This document shows positions 8,374 to 16,523 of a stretch of 64,000 bases of DNA, one piece after another. The notes beneath the pieces were generated by a model. The model searched no databases, was not told the DNA's origin, and was given only the letters and a program-made list of their open reading frames with translations. This DNA is from an uncultured Winogradskyella sp. (GTDB lineage Bacteria; Bacteroidota; Bacteroidia; Flavobacteriales; Flavobacteriaceae): positions 99,661-163,660 of the forward strand of contig NZ_CANMJY010000010.1 in NCBI RefSeq assembly GCF_947498345.1, written 5' to 3'. Position 1 is the stretch's first letter. Every line of letters starts with the position of its first letter. Made by a program: the position numbers and the translations under genes.

Positions 8374-8940
8374 TTAAGGTTTAGTATGCGGATGTACTTG
8401 CATAGGGATTTCAATCAAAGTTTGATCCCAGGCCATTGTAAGCTTTAATGTGCCTAATTTATTATCAAAAGCAATAGTAAATTGTTCTACAGTTGCTTCA
8501 ACGTTTTGTATAGTAACTTCTGTTTCTAACACATCAAAATTAGGATCCCACATGGGTTCCATCTTTTCGTTTACTCCCCAATCATATTGCTTAGAATTAA
8601 ACATTACTTTCCAGCGATTAGCCATAGGCACTGTCCAAAGTGTATACTTTCCTTTTCTTAGTAACATACCATCTATCATTAAATCTTTATTAGTTTCAAA
8701 TGTAGTGGCTTCGTTTGCTCCAGTTCTCCAGACCCTATCGTAAGGTACAAGAGCTCCAAAAATATCACGCTCTCGTTTAGAAGGTCTGTTGTATTCTACT
8801 TTTATATTTAAATCGTTGAGCGTAATCTTTGCAGTATCCTTTGGACTTAATCGCGGAGCAAAGATATTTTCAACAAACACAGAATATATAAGTAATCCTA
8901 AGGCTATAATAGATAAAATAATGAGGAGGCGTTTTAGCAT
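8374..8940 (-). CDS. DUF2911 domain-containing membrane-anchored protein
   Basis: A 188-residue protein with an N-terminal hydrophobic helix (about 4-23) that is either a signal anchor or an uncleaved signal peptide. A DUF2911 domain follows, recognised by VEYNRPSKRERDIFG, VPYDRVWRTGANEATTF, the LRKGKYTLWTVP loop and WGVNEKM. The domain is common in Bacteroidetes and has no assigned reaction; the fold is expected to be a beta-rich exported module. It lies upstream of meaB with a 15-base gap, so co-transcription is likely, though a functional link is not evident. Confidence 0.88.
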   Translation of the reverse strand: MLKRLLIILSIIALGLLIYSVFVENIFAPRLSPKDTAKITLNDLNIKVEYNRPSKRERDIFGALVPYDRVWRTGANEATTFETNKDLMIDGMLLRKGKYTLWTVPMANRWKVMFNSKQYDWGVNEKMEPMWDPNFDVLETEVTIQNVEATVEQFTIAFDNKLGTLKLTMAWDQTLIEIPMQVHPHTKP

Positions 8941-9096
8941 AGGTCTTTATCTTAAGCGGTTTTTAAAATTTAGATTTTAAAGATAATTCAATTCCCTAAA
9001 TTTATAGAATGCAAACGGCTAATTTTAAGTAAATCTTATAAATTTTGAATTTTTTCAAACTTTTTGCAACACTTAAAATTTTGTGTCGTCTTTAGA

Positions 9097-9681
9097 GTGA
9101 ACCAACCAAAAAACCAATTAAACATCAGCACGTTTCAAATTCATATTGTTGAAAAATGCAAACAGAATGATAGGCAAGCGCAAATGCAATTGTACAATCA
9201 GTATTGTGATGGAATGCTTATCGTTGCGAAGCGTTTTTTAAAGGATACCATGGAAGCCGAAGATGCTGTGCAGGAAGCGTTTATAAAAGCATTTTCAAAA
9301 TTAGAGCAATATAAAGCTGAAGTGAGTTTTGGAGCATGGTTAAAGCGTATTGTGGTTAATAGATGTATTGATGTTTTAAAGTCTAAGCGTCAACGCTTAA
9401 TAGAATTAGAAGACCACCATCTTAATGTTGTAGATGCAGATTATGAAAGTGAGTGGTTGGTAGATGATGAGATAACAATAGACGTGGTAAAAGAAGCTAT
9501 TGAACAGTTACCAGAAAAGTATAAATATGTTGTGATGCTCTATTTAATTGAAGGTTATGATCATAAAGAAATTTCTGAGATTCTCAATATTTCTGAAGTC
9601 GCATCCCGAACACAATTATCCAGAGGAAAACAAAAATTACAAACGGCATTAAAAACAAATAAAAATGGCACAAGATCTTAG
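9097..9681 (+). CDS. ECF-type RNA polymerase sigma factor
   Basis: A 194-residue sigma-70 family factor. Region 2 runs from about residue 15 (DRQAQMQLYNQYCDGM) through DAVQEAFIKAFSKL. Region 4 is at about 130-190, with LPEKYKYVVMLYLIEGYDHKEI and the helix SEVASRTQLSRGKQKL. The frame is open upstream to a TTG at 9064, but the GTG at 9097, reading MNQPKN, matches the usual start of this flavobacterial group and is preferred. Its end overlaps the next gene by 17 bases, a typical sigma/anti-sigma arrangement. It probably controls its own operon, including the repeat-rich exported protein. Confidence 0.92.
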   Translation: MNQPKNQLNISTFQIHIVEKCKQNDRQAQMQLYNQYCDGMLIVAKRFLKDTMEAEDAVQEAFIKAFSKLEQYKAEVSFGAWLKRIVVNRCIDVLKSKRQRLIELEDHHLNVVDADYESEWLVDDEITIDVVKEAIEQLPEKYKYVVMLYLIEGYDHKEISEILNISEVASRTQLSRGKQKLQTALKTNKNGTRS

Positions 9682-10237
9682 AAATTTATTTGAAAAAGAT
9701 GAGAAAGCTCAGAATGTAAAAATGTCTGAAGGTCATGAGGCACGTTTTCTTCAAAAGTTAGAAGAAGAACTGCCTAAGCAAAAATCATCAAACCGATTTA
9801 ACTTCTTCAATATTGCAGCAAGTGTGGTGGTGTTGTTAGGGCTTACAGTTGGTGCAATTAAGTTTTTTAATCCCTCTGTTGAAAGTCTAGAACCAAAAGA
9901 AGTTGTTGAGGTTAAGAGTGATATAAAAAGTATGGGTGAAGTTGTTCCAGATTTAAAGAAAGTAGAGGATTATTATTTGGCAAGTATCAATTTAGAGTTG
10001 TCAAAAGTACAGTTAACACCAGAAAATAAAGAGCTCGTTGACGGTTATATAGAACGCCTTAAAGAATTAAATGAAGAATATGATAAATTAACTGTTGAGC
10101 TCAATGAAAATGGTCCTAATGAAGAAACGTTAGATGCATTAATAGATAACTTAAAATTTAGATTAAATCTTGTTATTCGTCTTAAAGAAAAATTACAAGA
10201 GTTTAATGAGGATTCTTTTGAGCAAATAATTTCATAA
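9665..10237 (+). CDS. single-pass membrane protein, probable anti-sigma partner
   Basis: A 190-residue protein with a soluble N-terminal part (1-42) containing EGHEARFLQKLEEELP, one transmembrane helix (about 45-65, IAASVVVLLGLTVGAI) and a long helical periplasmic part to the end. This topology, cytoplasmic head plus one helix plus coiled region, is that of ECF anti-sigma factors. The 17-base overlap with the sigma gene supports the pairing. No zinc-binding anti-sigma motif (HxxxCxxC) is visible, so the inhibitory role is inferred from position and topology only. Confidence 0.8.
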   Translation: MAQDLRNLFEKDEKAQNVKMSEGHEARFLQKLEEELPKQKSSNRFNFFNIAASVVVLLGLTVGAIKFFNPSVESLEPKEVVEVKSDIKSMGEVVPDLKKVEDYYLASINLELSKVQLTPENKELVDGYIERLKELNEEYDKLTVELNENGPNEETLDALIDNLKFRLNLVIRLKEKLQEFNEDSFEQIIS

Positions 10238-10311
10238 TCAATTCATAAATCAAATAACGAACAGATTTAACTCAGCATCAACTGGGTATGTCTAAAAATC
10301 AAGAAAAAATC

Positions 10312-11934
10312 ATGAAGCAAACAATTAGAGTTTTAGTATTGTGTTTATTAACCACATTTGGTTACGCACAAAAAAAGTTAAGCAAAACATCACAATCTAT
10401 TAAGGTTAACAAAGATGTTGTTATAGACTTAAATACAAGTTATGTTGAAATAGAAATCGACACCTGGAATAAGGATATTGTAGAAGTTGAAGCTTATATA
10501 GAAAGTGATAAGCTTTCTGAAGAAGAACTGGAGCGTGCTTTAAAAGCATGGAATTTAAAAGTAGACGGCTCTAATGATAATGTCGTTATTTCTTCTCGCG
10601 GCGGCAGAACAGTTGGTATATTAGGAGAAGAAGATTACGCCAATGTATTACGAGATTTAGAATTTGAACTTGCAGAAATGCCAGAAATACCAGAAGTTGT
10701 CGTAATGCCAAGTATACCGATGATGAGCGAATTTCCTGAGATGCCAGAGATGCCAGAGATGCCAGAATTTCCGGAATTACCAGAATTACCAGAAGGGATT
10801 AAGAGCATATCTTTTGATTATGATAAATATCAGAAAGAAGGTGAAAAGTACTTAGCTGAATGGAGCAAAAAATATGAAAAAGAAGGAGGTGAAGAATTGC
10901 AAAAAAGTATGGAAAAATGGGCTAAAAAGTTTGCAGAATCTGGTTACCAAGAAAAGATGGCTAAATGGGGTGAAGAGTATGGAAAGCGTTTTGAAGGTAA
11001 ATGGGCAAAGGATATGGAGAAATGGGGAGAAGAGTTTGGTGAAAAGTATGCTAAAGATATGGAAAAATGGGGAGAGGAATTTGGTGAAAAATTTGGTAAA
11101 GAATGGGCAGAAAAGATGGAAGCGTGGGGAGAGCGCTTTGGTGAAAAATATGCAAAGGAGATGGAGAAAAGAAGTGAGGCTATGGCAAAGCGCCACGAAA
11201 AAATGGCTGAGCGCGAGGCTCGTATAGCAGAGCGTCATGCAGAGCGTGTTCATGAATTAGCAAAACGAGAAGTCGAGATGCAAGAACGCAAAAACGCAAT
11301 GCGCAATAAACGTGAAGCTATGCTTGTGAGACGTTTAGAATCTGGTAGTAATAGTAAAGTTAAGAAGGTGATTAAGATTAAAATCCCTAAAAAAGCGAAA
11401 CTTAAAACAAATATTAGACATGGCGAGTTAAAGCTATCTTCAGTTATTTATAACTTAAAAGGAGATATATCACATGCCTTTTTAGTAGCAGAACACATTG
11501 ATGGAAGTGAGACTTCCATCAATGTGTCTTACTCACCAGTAGTAATTAATATCTGGGATTTAGGAACACTTAATTTAAATTATGTAGATAAAGCACAGAT
11601 TAAAAGCGCTAAAAATTTAGTTTTAAACTCTAAATCATCTAATATTAATATAGAAAACTTAACAGATACAGGTATTATTGACGGTAGTTTTGGGGATTTA
11701 ACCATTTCTAACCTCACGGAATCGTTTAAGAATCTAAATTTAGTTTTAGAGAATAGTGATGCTTTAGTTAATCTGCCTAAAAATATTGATTACAGTATGT
11801 ATTTTAAAGGAAGTCGCTCTAAATTAAATAATAAAGTTACAGAACAAAAAACCATTAGAAACTATCCAGATGGGCAAAGTTCTAGTAGAAATATTATCGT
11901 TAATGCTAGATTTAGCAATTTGATTATGAATTAA
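10312..11934 (+). CDS. exported repeat-rich protein of the sigma operon
   Basis: A 540-residue protein. The ATG at 10312 is preferred to an in-frame start at 10288 because it gives a signal peptide ending FGYAQ. After a DUF4097-like beta start (VNKDVVIDLNTSYVEIEI), there is a tripeptide array of seven xPE units (10732-10794). A charged helical region of about 180 residues follows, with a 15-residue unit of the form KDMEKWGEEFGEKYA, and then an Arg/Glu-rich helix. The C-terminal third is beta-rich and resembles adhesin-like DUF4097 repeats (NINIENLTDTG, GDLTISNLTES). It is third in the sigma operon and may be the main effector; its role is unknown. Confidence 0.8.
   Translation: MKQTIRVLVLCLLTTFGYAQKKLSKTSQSIKVNKDVVIDLNTSYVEIEIDTWNKDIVEVEAYIESDKLSEEELERALKAWNLKVDGSNDNVVISSRGGRTVGILGEEDYANVLRDLEFELAEMPEIPEVVVMPSIPMMSEFPEMPEMPEMPEFPELPELPEGIKSISFDYDKYQKEGEKYLAEWSKKYEKEGGEELQKSMEKWAKKFAESGYQEKMAKWGEEYGKRFEGKWAKDMEKWGEEFGEKYAKDMEKWGEEFGEKFGKEWAEKMEAWGERFGEKYAKEMEKRSEAMAKRHEKMAEREARIAERHAERVHELAKREVEMQERKNAMRNKREAMLVRRLESGSNSKVKKVIKIKIPKKAKLKTNIRHGELKLSSVIYNLKGDISHAFLVAEHIDGSETSINVSYSPVVINIWDLGTLNLNYVDKAQIKSAKNLVLNSKSSNINIENLTDTGIIDGSFGDLTISNLTESFKNLNLVLENSDALVNLPKNIDYSMYFKGSRSKLNNKVTEQKTIRNYPDGQSSSRNIIVNARFSNLIMN
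10732..10794 (+). repeat. nine-base tandem repeat encoding xPE tripeptides
   Basis: Seven 9-base units encode FPE, MPE, MPE, MPE, FPE, LPE, LPE. The units differ by a few bases, so they are not identical copies, but the frame is preserved. The array makes a Pro/Glu-rich linker in the exported protein. Confidence 0.85.
11008..11097 (+). repeat. 45-base tandem repeat in the exported protein
   Basis: Two adjacent 45-base copies (11008-11052 and 11053-11097) encode nearly the same 15 residues, KDMEKWGEEFGEK followed by YA or FG. Degenerate copies lie on both sides from about 10860 to 11175. The pattern suggests growth of an amphipathic Trp/Phe-containing helix by in-frame duplication. Confidence 0.8.
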
Positions 11935-11935
11935 T

Positions 11936-11968
11936 CCCTTTAGGTAATATAATATATGATTTAAAGGG
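11936..11968. terminator. possible transcription terminator after the sigma operon
   Basis: Seven-base arms CCCTTTA and TAAAGGG lie 19 bases apart just after the stop of the repeat protein. They are followed by a T-rich run (11969-11980). The hairpin is modest, so this is a tentative call. Confidence 0.45.
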
Positions 11969-12034
11969 TTATTCTTCTTTTACCTCTCGTTTTCCATTAA
12001 AATAGAATTGTATTTTTATGGAAATTTTGTTTTT

Positions 12035-12718
12035 ATGCCGCTTTCTGCTTTCGAAAACTTTCTTCACAATCTAAATATACATCCTGTATTAAAGAACATA
12101 ACTAAATCTAAGCTTACCCATTTAGATTTGTCAATTCATAATTCAGAATTAAGAAGCGTCAATGTTTCATCTTCAAAAGATTTAGAAACTTATATCTTTA
12201 ATCACATCAAGAAAAACAATGCTAAAGCTGCTTTTGGTGGTTATTTAGAACATCGTGGTATTTACAAGCGAAGTGACTATTTTAATGAGCAAAATCCTGA
12301 AGCAGAACGTAATATTCACTTAGGTTTGGATCTTTGGTTAGAAGCGAATACAGCCATATTTTCACCTTTAAATGGTGAAATTCATAGCTTTAATAATAAC
12401 ATTAATCATGGTGATTATGGTCCGACGCTTATATTAAAACATCATACAGAAGCGTATGAATTTTTTACACTTTACGGACACTTAAGTTTAGAGTCTATAG
12501 AACATATAAAAGTTGGGGAAAAGGTAAAGCAAGGACAGCAAATTGCAACGCTTGGTACTGCTGAGGTTAATGGAGATTATCCTCCTCACTTACATTTTCA
12601 GGTTATAAAAGATATTAAATCATATAACGGCGATTATCCTGGTGTGAGTAATCAATTGGACTTAGAGTTTTATAAAACCAATTGTCCAGACCCTAATTTA
12701 CTTTTAGGCTTAATTTAA
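12035..12718 (+). CDS. stand-alone cytosolic M23-like domain protein
   Basis: A 227-residue protein without a signal peptide; the ATG at 12035 is chosen over a TTG at 12008. The M23 (lysostaphin/DD-endopeptidase) metal site is visible: H-x3-D in NIHLGLDLW, YGHLSLES, and the HLHFQ pair near residue 190. KVGEKVKQGQQIATLG is the usual biotinyl-like turn. The sequence, including DYGPTLILKH, NGDYPPHLHF and the tail PNLLLGLI, closely resembles the middle domain of large proteins that fuse an aminoglycoside-phosphotransferase-like domain, this domain and a class-III aminotransferase. Here it stands alone. Peptidoglycan hydrolysis is doubtful without export; the substrate is unknown. Confidence 0.85.
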   Translation: MPLSAFENFLHNLNIHPVLKNITKSKLTHLDLSIHNSELRSVNVSSSKDLETYIFNHIKKNNAKAAFGGYLEHRGIYKRSDYFNEQNPEAERNIHLGLDLWLEANTAIFSPLNGEIHSFNNNINHGDYGPTLILKHHTEAYEFFTLYGHLSLESIEHIKVGEKVKQGQQIATLGTAEVNGDYPPHLHFQVIKDIKSYNGDYPGVSNQLDLEFYKTNCPDPNLLLGLI

Positions 12719-13234
12719 AAACCTTTTGAAATCATCAATGGCATAGGCTTTATTGTAACCATCTTCATTAATTGTGTCACCTTCAGAAGAATCATAATCC
12801 ATAACAATTTTCCATTGACCATCTACCTTTTTAAATATAACATGAAATTGGCCATAATAAGCTTTCTCTTTCTCTGTACCTTTATTTCTTACTAATTTAT
12901 ATATACCGCGTTCACTTGCAGTATTATTATTAACAAGACGTTCAAAAAAGCGTAAAGAAATATCACTAGTTTGACCAATCTTTTTATCTCGCTCAAAACG
13001 AGTTTTGTAATTATTAATATAGGTTTCGTAATCTAAAATGCGTTTTCCGCCAGAAACACGGACTAAATCTTTAGAATGGATGTCAGCCATTAATATATGG
13101 TCTAAGGTTTCAAAAGCTTTATAGAATTTTGCCCATGTGGTATTTATAGACTTTAAATCATCTTTAGTTTGAGAATTACCATTATTTACGGTAAGCACAA
13201 AAAAGTATAATGGTAGTATATATTTAAAGCGCAT
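12710..13234 (-). CDS. exported NTF2-like (SnoaL/DUF4440-type) protein
   Basis: A 174-residue protein with a signal peptide (1-21, ending NNGNSQ). It has an NTF2-like cone fold, suggested by the helical start WAKFYKAFETLDHILMADIHSKDLVRVSGG and the strands YYGQFHVIFKKVDGQWKIVMDYD. Family members include SnoaL-like cyclases and many non-enzymatic ligand-binding proteins; nothing here sets a reaction. Its 3' end overlaps the convergent M23 gene by nine bases. It is not close enough to any same-strand gene to infer a pathway. Confidence 0.8.
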   Translation of the reverse strand: MRFKYILPLYFFVLTVNNGNSQTKDDLKSINTTWAKFYKAFETLDHILMADIHSKDLVRVSGGKRILDYETYINNYKTRFERDKKIGQTSDISLRFFERLVNNNTASERGIYKLVRNKGTEKEKAYYGQFHVIFKKVDGQWKIVMDYDSSEGDTINEDGYNKAYAIDDFKRFLN

Positions 13235-13311
13235 AGCATTAAAATTTATGTATTTAAAGGTAAATAAATTTTAGGGATTTGTTTTTAGGCAACTTTATCA
13301 AAAGCAAGTTG

Positions 13312-13551
13312 TTACTGCCAATAGTTATTTGCTTTTGCTATAGTTGCAAATTCCATAGCTACCGTTTGTCCTATGGCTATTAACATAGCTGCATCATTAG
13401 CATATGCAGGTCGTAACTTATCCCTTACTTCTGCATCTGGTTGTGTAATTTTAATAGTTAATCTTGCAATTTTTACAGCTAAAGCTCTGCCTTCTTCTGG
13501 TGAGTTAGCAATTAAAGAATTTCCTGGAATTAATTGTGTTTGCTCTGACAT
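13312..13551 (-). CDS. hexameric tyrosine-coordinated heme protein (HTHP)
   Basis: A 79-residue protein that matches the HTHP family. It has SPEEGRALAVKIARLTIK, then TQPDAEVRDKLRPAYANDA, then FATIAKANNYW at the end. In the characterised Silicibacter pomeroyi protein a tyrosine in the equivalent of RPAY (here Tyr50) binds heme; six chains form a ring with weak peroxidase and catalase activity. The ATG at 13549-13551 (MSEQ) fits family length; the frame is open 42 bases further. It lies 69 bases downstream of a Crp/Fnr gene on the same strand, the probable regulator. The cellular role is not settled. Confidence 0.9.
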   Translation of the reverse strand: MSEQTQLIPGNSLIANSPEEGRALAVKIARLTIKITQPDAEVRDKLRPAYANDAAMLIAIGQTVAMEFATIAKANNYWQ

Positions 13552-13620
13552 GACTTTTATATTTTGTTTAAAAAGCAAAGCTATGGTACACAATTATTAA
13601 AAACAGTGATACATGTTACT

Positions 13621-14244
13621 TTAGAGTATTTTTATTTTTCGCCCTATTTGAATAACGCTGTTAGAGTGATTTAATTTTTTTAGAACTCTTGTAATGACTT
13701 CTCTTGAGGTACCTAATTCATTGGCAATATCTTGATGACTTATATGTAAAGTATCCGAGCCTTCTATTTGAGATTTATTTTCAAGAAATTTTAATAAGCG
13801 TTGATCTAAATTATAGCAAATAACTTGCTTTGTGGTTTCAAGCAAATCTTTGTAATGCTTTTGGTAATCTAAAAGCACTAAGTTGGCAAACGAAGGGTAT
13901 TTTCTTAACCATACATTTACTTTATATATGGGTAACAATAATAGTTCAGAATCTATTTCTGCAACGGCTGAAAATTCTGCAGGCTCCTTATTGAGTGTAT
14001 GTGCAAAGCTAAAAATACAAGATTTACCTGGCGAAATATTATAAAGCAAGAATTGTATAGTGTCTTCATTGCTAAAAACTTTTACATTACCTGTAATAAC
14101 AATTGGTAAGCTCTTAATATAACTGCCTTGTTTTACAATGAGGTCTTTGGCTTTATATTTTTTTAAAGTTGAAAATACTTCGATTTCCTTTAGAAGCTCT
14201 TTTTCAAGTATAGGAAAACACTCTGCTAAAAATGAAATTTTCAT
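13621..14244 (-). CDS. Crp/Fnr family transcriptional regulator
   Basis: A 207-residue regulator. The N-terminal cNMP-binding-like beta roll (about 20-120) contains IVKQGSYIKSLPIVITGNVKVF and the ISPGKSCIFSFAHTL segment. The dimer helix follows, then a C-terminal winged HTH with ISHQDIANELGTSREVITRVLKKL. Cys residues occur (for example in SCIFSF), but no FeS-binding cluster of the FNR type is evident. The adjoining HTHP gene suggests a response to oxidant, NO or heme. Gene order on the minus strand is Crp/Fnr then HTHP, so they may be co-transcribed. Confidence 0.92.
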   Translation of the reverse strand: MKISFLAECFPILEKELLKEIEVFSTLKKYKAKDLIVKQGSYIKSLPIVITGNVKVFSNEDTIQFLLYNISPGKSCIFSFAHTLNKEPAEFSAVAEIDSELLLLPIYKVNVWLRKYPSFANLVLLDYQKHYKDLLETTKQVICYNLDQRLLKFLENKSQIEGSDTLHISHQDIANELGTSREVITRVLKKLNHSNSVIQIGRKIKIL

Positions 14245-14293
14245 GAGGTACTTAATTACAATGCTGACTACTATTGCTTATCGATTAACAAAG

Positions 14294-14980
14294 TTAACCT
14301 TTGGTAAGCATTCCTTTTTTAGTTTTAAATCGATAGTCAATTTCTAAGAAATTGACTTTAGTTTTTCCAATTTTTGTGATGAGCTTAGGTGCAGACGTAA
14401 TACCTTGTAGAATTAAGAATCCATTAAAATTAATGAGTTTATATTCAGATTCCCATTCCGAATCAGCATCAACCCTCTTGGTTTTCTTTAATCCATTATC
14501 TAGAAATGTAAACTGATATTCAGTTTTGTTATCAACAGTTTCGTCTAGACGCACATTAATAAAGTTAGCATTAAACTTGTTTTTATCCGCTTGATTGGAT
14601 TTTACATCTAGTTTTACAAATGGTAAAATATAGCCGTTAAATTGTATCGTCATAGAATCCTTAGAATGTATCGTTATGGTTTCATCATCATTGAGCTTAA
14701 ATGTATTTTCGTTTAAAGCTTTAAGGTTTAAGGTATCTTTATAAATAAATATTTTTGTTTCACCAGTTTCCATATTTATTTTGTCTTGTGTCCTTAAACG
14801 CTGTAATTGATCAGTGCCAGAGCTATACAGAAAAATCTGAACTTTTGCACGTTCCATAAAATTACCAACTGAGTCATAAACGCCTTTAGTTCGCCAAAGT
14901 TTATCAGTTTCAAAGTTTTGCCCAAAGCTTAGAGTAGAAACAAAGAGTAGAATAAGAAGTATTGGTTTTTGGATTTGCAT
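14294..14980 (-). CDS. exported hypothetical protein
   Basis: A 228-residue protein with a signal peptide (1-21, ending STLSFGQ). The mature part is beta-rich and polar, with alternating strands such as KTEYQFTFLDNGLKKTKRVD and a last segment KTKVNFLEIDYRFKTKKGMLTKG. No enzymatic motif is recognised. Bacteroidetes have many such small exported proteins of unknown role. It lies 49 bases upstream of the Crp/Fnr gene (different start region) and 54 bases downstream of the lipoprotein gene, all on the minus strand. Confidence 0.75.
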   Translation of the reverse strand: MQIQKPILLILLFVSTLSFGQNFETDKLWRTKGVYDSVGNFMERAKVQIFLYSSGTDQLQRLRTQDKINMETGETKIFIYKDTLNLKALNENTFKLNDDETITIHSKDSMTIQFNGYILPFVKLDVKSNQADKNKFNANFINVRLDETVDNKTEYQFTFLDNGLKKTKRVDADSEWESEYKLINFNGFLILQGITSAPKLITKIGKTKVNFLEIDYRFKTKKGMLTKG

Positions 14981-15034
14981 TTGTTGGAGTAATGGTGAGT
15001 AACGAATTTAGTGAATTAAAAACACTTATTCTTT

Positions 15035-15583
15035 TTAATCTATACCATTAGGTGCAAAATAATTACCATCATAACTACCAGAAATCACTTGACCATCATT
15101 TCTGGTAAACGTAAATGTAAAGACGATATTAAATTCTGTAAAATTAGTTACGGTTACTGATGCTGATTGTGCATAGACGTCAGATTCAGGATTATTATCT
15201 GAGAGTAGAATAGTACCAGGATTAAACTCGCTATCTACAATAGAACCATTAACAGAGACATCATAATCTTCTATTTGAGTGTAGGTCATATTTTGAATGG
15301 TAACGTCTTCAAAATCAAAATACACATAGCTAATATCACTTAAATTCTCATTATTGGTAATCTCAGAACTTGTTTTGTTAAATAGGCTAATGCTTATATC
15401 ACTGGGATCGTCATTTGAAGTATTCTCGTCGGTAATAATCGCTGAAACTAAGTTGTAGGTTACGCCATTAAAGATAAATTCGTTAGTGGCTTCATCTGGA
15501 ATAGAACTTGAGTCATCAGAAGAACACGCCATTAAAACTACGGTAAGTACAAGTGCAAATAAATGTGATAGATTTGGTTTCAT
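15035..15583 (-). CDS. putative lipoprotein
   Basis: A 182-residue protein with a lipoprotein signal: hydrophobic stretch about 8-18 followed by the lipobox LMAC at 17-20, then SSDDSSS. The Ser/Asp residues after the lipidated Cys resemble surface-export signals in Bacteroidetes, which suggests an outer-membrane surface position. The rest has beta-strand-like segments (FTFTRNDGQVISGSYDG) with no recognised domain. Possible calcium or ligand-binding roles cannot be told from the sequence. Confidence 0.8.
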   Translation of the reverse strand: MKPNLSHLFALVLTVVLMACSSDDSSSIPDEATNEFIFNGVTYNLVSAIITDENTSNDDPSDISISLFNKTSSEITNNENLSDISYVYFDFEDVTIQNMTYTQIEDYDVSVNGSIVDSEFNPGTILLSDNNPESDVYAQSASVTVTNFTEFNIVFTFTFTRNDGQVISGSYDGNYFAPNGID

Positions 15584-15695
15584 AACATTGATTTTATAAG
15601 TAGGTTATAGAGTAAATATATAATAAAAAGTTGTATTGGGTTTTGAGGTCTTATATTTTAAAGTCTATTTTTACCTTACTTAAGGCTACAATACT

Positions 15696-16355
15696 ATGAA
15701 AAGTACTTTACTTCGAATTTTAAATCTTATTAAAAAAGGAGAATTACGATTTATGGTTAAAGGCATCACCAAACGTATTTTATCTAAAACAGAGGCTTTT
15801 GGTTTAAAACGCGACTTAACGATTGAATTTGAAGTGCCAAACGCACAGATTGACTTATTGATACGATCTTACAAGGCTAGTGATGAAATGCATTTTGTAG
15901 CCGATTTACAAAATGATGGTCTTATGGAAGCAGATATCCCGACCTGCTATGTTGCAACAAATACTGAAGATGCTCCATGTTATAGGCAGTGGCTAATGGG
16001 ATCAGAGCAGAATGAAAGCATAAAAGCATTTTGGGGACAATCGTTTCCAGAATTAAAAGTCGATGAAGCTTTGGTGGAAAGCGTATTTACTATTCCTGCT
16101 TATAGAAGAAAAGGGATTATGCCAGCAGCATTAGATAGAATATCTCAAAAGGCAAATGGTTTAGGTTTAAGATATGTAATCCTCTTTGTTGAATTGAATA
16201 ATCTACCTTCACTAAAAGGTTGTCATCGCTCAGGTTTTTCACCTTATGTACTACGAACCGAAAGATGGTTTTTATTTAGACGAACCATAAAATTTGAGTC
16301 TGTTCCCAAAGCTTTAATGGCTGCATATTTAGAAGATGTGAGGTGTTCTAAATAA
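15696..16355 (+). CDS. GNAT-family acetyltransferase-like protein
   Basis: A 219-residue protein. The GNAT core is visible in the second half: VESVFTIPAYRRKGIMPAALD, with the RRKG acetyl-CoA pyrophosphate loop, followed by LRYVILFVELNNLPSLKGCHRSGF, where an Asn and a Phe sit near the expected positions. The N-terminal 60 residues form an extra segment. The substrate is unknown; neighbouring genes give no clue. Confidence 0.75.
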   Translation: MKSTLLRILNLIKKGELRFMVKGITKRILSKTEAFGLKRDLTIEFEVPNAQIDLLIRSYKASDEMHFVADLQNDGLMEADIPTCYVATNTEDAPCYRQWLMGSEQNESIKAFWGQSFPELKVDEALVESVFTIPAYRRKGIMPAALDRISQKANGLGLRYVILFVELNNLPSLKGCHRSGFSPYVLRTERWFLFRRTIKFESVPKALMAAYLEDVRCSK

Positions 16356-16523
16356 CTTTTTGCTCATTTTTTATCCTATGAAAGTTAGATAACTTCTACA
16401 GTCAGAAAAATAATACAATTTTTTGATTATCAAGTATTTAATTAAAAATTGAAGCTTCAAAACACACCATTTTTCATCAAAATTGAGTAACTTTAAAGAG
16501 GTAGAATCAATATCAATATTATT

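Noticed and set aside
9064..9096. Upstream TTG start for the sigma factor
   Set aside because: The extra 11 residues (Cys/Val/Phe-rich) do not fit the family; the GTG at 9097 gives the usual N-terminus.
10852..11253. Antisense 133-residue frame within the repeat protein
   Set aside because: It is a mirror of the repetitive coding sequence, rich in Phe/Leu/Ser as expected from the complement of Glu/Lys codons, and has no promoter or spacing support.
13595..13620. Possible Fnr-type palindrome near GTGATACATGTTAC
   Set aside because: The central ACATGT is symmetric but the outer arms mismatch at several places, so it does not qualify as an operator.
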